A stretch of 64,000 nt of DNA, from assembly GCF_000691145.1 (NCBI RefSeq), contig NZ_ASJC01000001.1, positions 434,001 through 498,000 on the forward strand, given 5' to 3'. Source of the DNA: Bacillus altitudinis 41KF2b (GTDB lineage: Bacteria; Bacillota; Bacilli; Bacillales; Bacillaceae). This document shows, one piece after another, positions 62,267 through 64,000 of the stretch. Numbering within the stretch: the first letter of the stretch is position 1; every line of letters begins with the position of its first letter. Both the position numbers and the translations under genes were made by a program. The notes beneath the pieces are model-generated. The model saw only the letters and a list, made by a program, of their open reading frames with translations. It was not told the DNA's origin and ran no database searches.

Positions 62267-63596
62267 TGTGAGAGAAGTAGCGCTGGACGCTTTAATCAAA
62301 CTCGAACAAAATCAAGCCTACAGTAACTTGCTTTTGCAGTCAGTGATGAAAGAGAAAGAACTTTCCGATCAAGACAAACCGCTATTAACAGAACTTGTAT
62401 ACGGTACACTGCAAAACAAGCTGGCACTTGATTATATGCTCACACCCTTTGTGAAAAAACCGCAAAAAGTGGCTCCATGGGTGATGCAGCTTTTGCGGAT
62501 GTCTCTTTATCAGATGGTTTACCTTGAAAAAATTCCAGATCGTGCAGCCATCCATGAAGCAGTGGAACTAACGAAAAAGCGCGGACATAAAGGCATTTCT
62601 TCACTAGTCAACGGCGTTTTGCGTTCCGTGCAAAGAGAAGGCGTGCCAGCATTTGATGCGATCAAAGATCCGGTAAAAAGGCTTTCAATAGAGACAAGCC
62701 ATCCATTGTGGCTCGTACAAGAATGGGTGGAGGCGTACGGTTTTGAAGCAACAGAAAGCATGTGCCGTATTCATTTAGTCCCGCCAAAGCAGACATTGCG
62801 TGTCAATCGAATGAAAAAAGACCGCACTGCACTGCAGCAAGAACTCATGGATGCAGGAATTGAAACAGAGCTCGGCGACTTATCTGAGGATGCCCTCAAA
62901 CTCATGAAAGGATCTATCGTATCTACTCCTTTCTTTCAAGAGGGCTTTGTCACGATTCAAGATGAAAGCTCCATGCTTGTCGCAAGAGCGCTGGATCCTC
63001 AGCCGGGAGAAATGGTGCTTGATGCCTGTGCCGCTCCTGGTGGTAAATCAACACATATCGCAGAGCGAATGAACGATGAGGGGAAGATTGTGTCTCTTGA
63101 TTTACATGAGCACAAAGTAAAACTGATTAAACAGGCAGCAAAGCGTCTGAACTTAACGCATATTGAGGCAAAAGCGCTTGATGCAAGAAAAGCATCCGAC
63201 CATTATGATGATGCTTCGTTTGACCGTATTCTTATTGATGCACCATGTTCAGGTTTTGGCGTCATCAGACGAAAACCAGATATGAAATATACAAAGTCCT
63301 CGGAAGACTCAGCAAGACTTGCGACAATTCAGCAATCGATCTTGCATGAAACAGCCCAGCTGCTAAAGCCAGGCGGAACCCTTGTATACAGTACATGTAC
63401 AATGGATCCAACAGAAAATCAACAAGTGATTCATGCGTTTTTACAAGAACACCAAGACTTCGACCCCGATCTATCTCTTAATGAACGGCTGCCTGAGCAG
63501 GTTGCTCCGTTTGTTCAAAACGGAAGTGTACAAATTCTTCCTCATTATTTCGGAACAGATGGTTTCTTTATTTGCAGCATGAGAAAGAAGGGATAA
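62253..63596 (+). CDS. rsmB: RsmB (YloM), 16S rRNA m5C967 methyltransferase
   Basis: SAM-dependent RNA cytosine-5 methyltransferase (447 residues). An N-terminal NusB-like domain (about 1-130: [36 protein letters not shown]) is fused to a catalytic domain with [17 protein letters not shown], the [16 protein letters not shown] motif IV cysteine and the [14 protein letters not shown] motif VI cysteine. Start ATG lies within the fmt 3' end. Next gene is rlmN. Confidence 0.96.
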   Translation: MKKSNVREVALDALIKLEQNQAYSNLLLQSVMKEKELSDQDKPLLTELVYGTLQNKLALDYMLTPFVKKPQKVAPWVMQLLRMSLYQMVYLEKIPDRAAIHEAVELTKKRGHKGISSLVNGVLRSVQREGVPAFDAIKDPVKRLSIETSHPLWLVQEWVEAYGFEATESMCRIHLVPPKQTLRVNRMKKDRTALQQELMDAGIETELGDLSEDALKLMKGSIVSTPFFQEGFVTIQDESSMLVARALDPQPGEMVLDACAAPGGKSTHIAERMNDEGKIVSLDLHEHKVKLIKQAAKRLNLTHIEAKALDARKASDHYDDASFDRILIDAPCSGFGVIRRKPDMKYTKSSEDSARLATIQQSILHETAQLLKPGGTLVYSTCTMDPTENQQVIHAFLQEHQDFDPDLSLNERLPEQVAPFVQNGSVQILPHYFGTDGFFICSMRKKG

Positions 63597-63599
63597 AAA

Positions 63600-64000
63600 A
63601 TGACAGAACAAAAACAAAAAGTAAGAAAAGAACTGAAAACAGACATGCCGTCGATCTACTCGTTCGAGCTAAATGAAATCAAAGACTGGTTAAAGGAACA
63701 AGGCGAGAAGCCTTTCCGTGCAACACAAATTTTCGAGTGGCTTTATGAAAAACGCGTCACATCCTTTGATGAAATGTCTAACCTTTCAAAGGAATTAAGA
63801 GAAAAATTAAAAGATCAATTCGCCATCACGACTTTAAAAACAGTGATCAAACAAACATCTCAAGATGGAACGATCAAGTTCTTATTTGAATTACACGATG
63901 GCTATACCATTGAAACCGTGCTAATGCGCCACGAATACGGCAACTCTGTCTGCGTCACAACACAGGTTGGCTGCCGGATTGGCTGTACATTCTGTGCATC
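63600..64000 (+). CDS. rlmN: RlmN (YloN), dual-specificity 23S rRNA/tRNA A2 methyltransferase (3' end missing)
   Basis: Radical-SAM enzyme that methylates adenine C2 in 23S rRNA A2503 and certain tRNAs. The first ~133 residues are present, read from the ATG just after the rsmB stop. They contain the N-terminal accessory domain ([21 protein letters not shown], written in part; [23 protein letters not shown]) and the radical-SAM cluster C125-x3-C129-x2-C132 (CRIGCTFC) at the window edge. The rest of the usual ~360 residues lies beyond the window. Confidence 0.96.
   Translation, partial: MTEQKQKVRKELKTDMPSIYSFELNEIKDWLKEQGEKPFRATQIFEWLYEKRVTSFDEMSNLSKELREKLKDQFAITTLKTVIKQTSQDGTIKFLFELHDGYTIETVLMRHEYGNSVCVTTQVGCRIGCTFCA

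Overview
The window is a contiguous stretch of the core chromosome of a Bacillus species. Gene order and protein sequences follow the Bacillus subtilis path from murD through the division and cell-wall cluster, the spoIIG locus, the ylm cluster, ileS, pyr, cysH-sirC, and on to the yloA-rlmN region. The proteins are clearly diverged from those of B. subtilis itself, and there is one extra sugar-transport operon. I infer a member of the B. subtilis/B. pumilus side of the genus, but cannot fix the species from sequence alone. Nearly every gene is on the + strand; only rqcH (yloA) is on the minus strand. I found no rRNA, tRNA, IS element, prophage or CRISPR array.

Layout. 1-9.6 kb: peptidoglycan precursor and division genes (murD 3' part, spoVE, murG, murB, divIB, ylxW, ylxX, sbp, ftsA, ftsZ). 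9.9-17.1 kb: the secreted protease bpr, then spoIIGA-sigE and sigG, which encode the early mother-cell and late forespore sigma factors. 17.1-22.1 kb: an accessory operon with a SorC-type regulator, a SAF-domain NAD(P) oxidoreductase, GutM and a glucitol-family PTS transporter (IIC, IIBC, IIA). It sits between sigG and ylmA, which are neighbours in B. subtilis. 22.2-27.2 kb: ylmA, ylmC, ylmD, ylmE, sepF, ylmG, ylmH and divIVA. 27.2-32.3 kb: T-box-controlled ileS, ylyA, lspA and an RluD-family pseudouridine synthase gene.

32.3-44.1 kb: the complete pyrimidine operon pyrR-P-B-C-AA-AB-K-D-F-E, with three PyrR-binding attenuators. 44.2-50.4 kb: a SAM-riboswitch-controlled sulfate assimilation and siroheme operon (a small DUF2292/YezD-like ORF, cysH, cysP, sat, cysC, sumT, sirB, sirC). 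50.4-64 kb: rqcH, a Ca2+ P-type ATPase, yloC, remA, gmk, rpoZ, coaBC, priA, def, fmt, rsmB and the 5' part of rlmN.

Regulatory RNA is the richest non-coding content: one T-box, one S-box, three pyr attenuators, a sigG leader hairpin that can cover the ribosome binding site, and a Spo0A-type spoIIG promoter with a 22-bp spacer. The most promising candidate for an undescribed system is the glucitol-like PTS operon. It lacks the sorbitol-6-phosphate dehydrogenase (SrlD/GutD) and carries instead an oxidoreductase of unknown substrate. Repeated TAACAAATGTTA-type palindromes lie at both of its predicted promoters.
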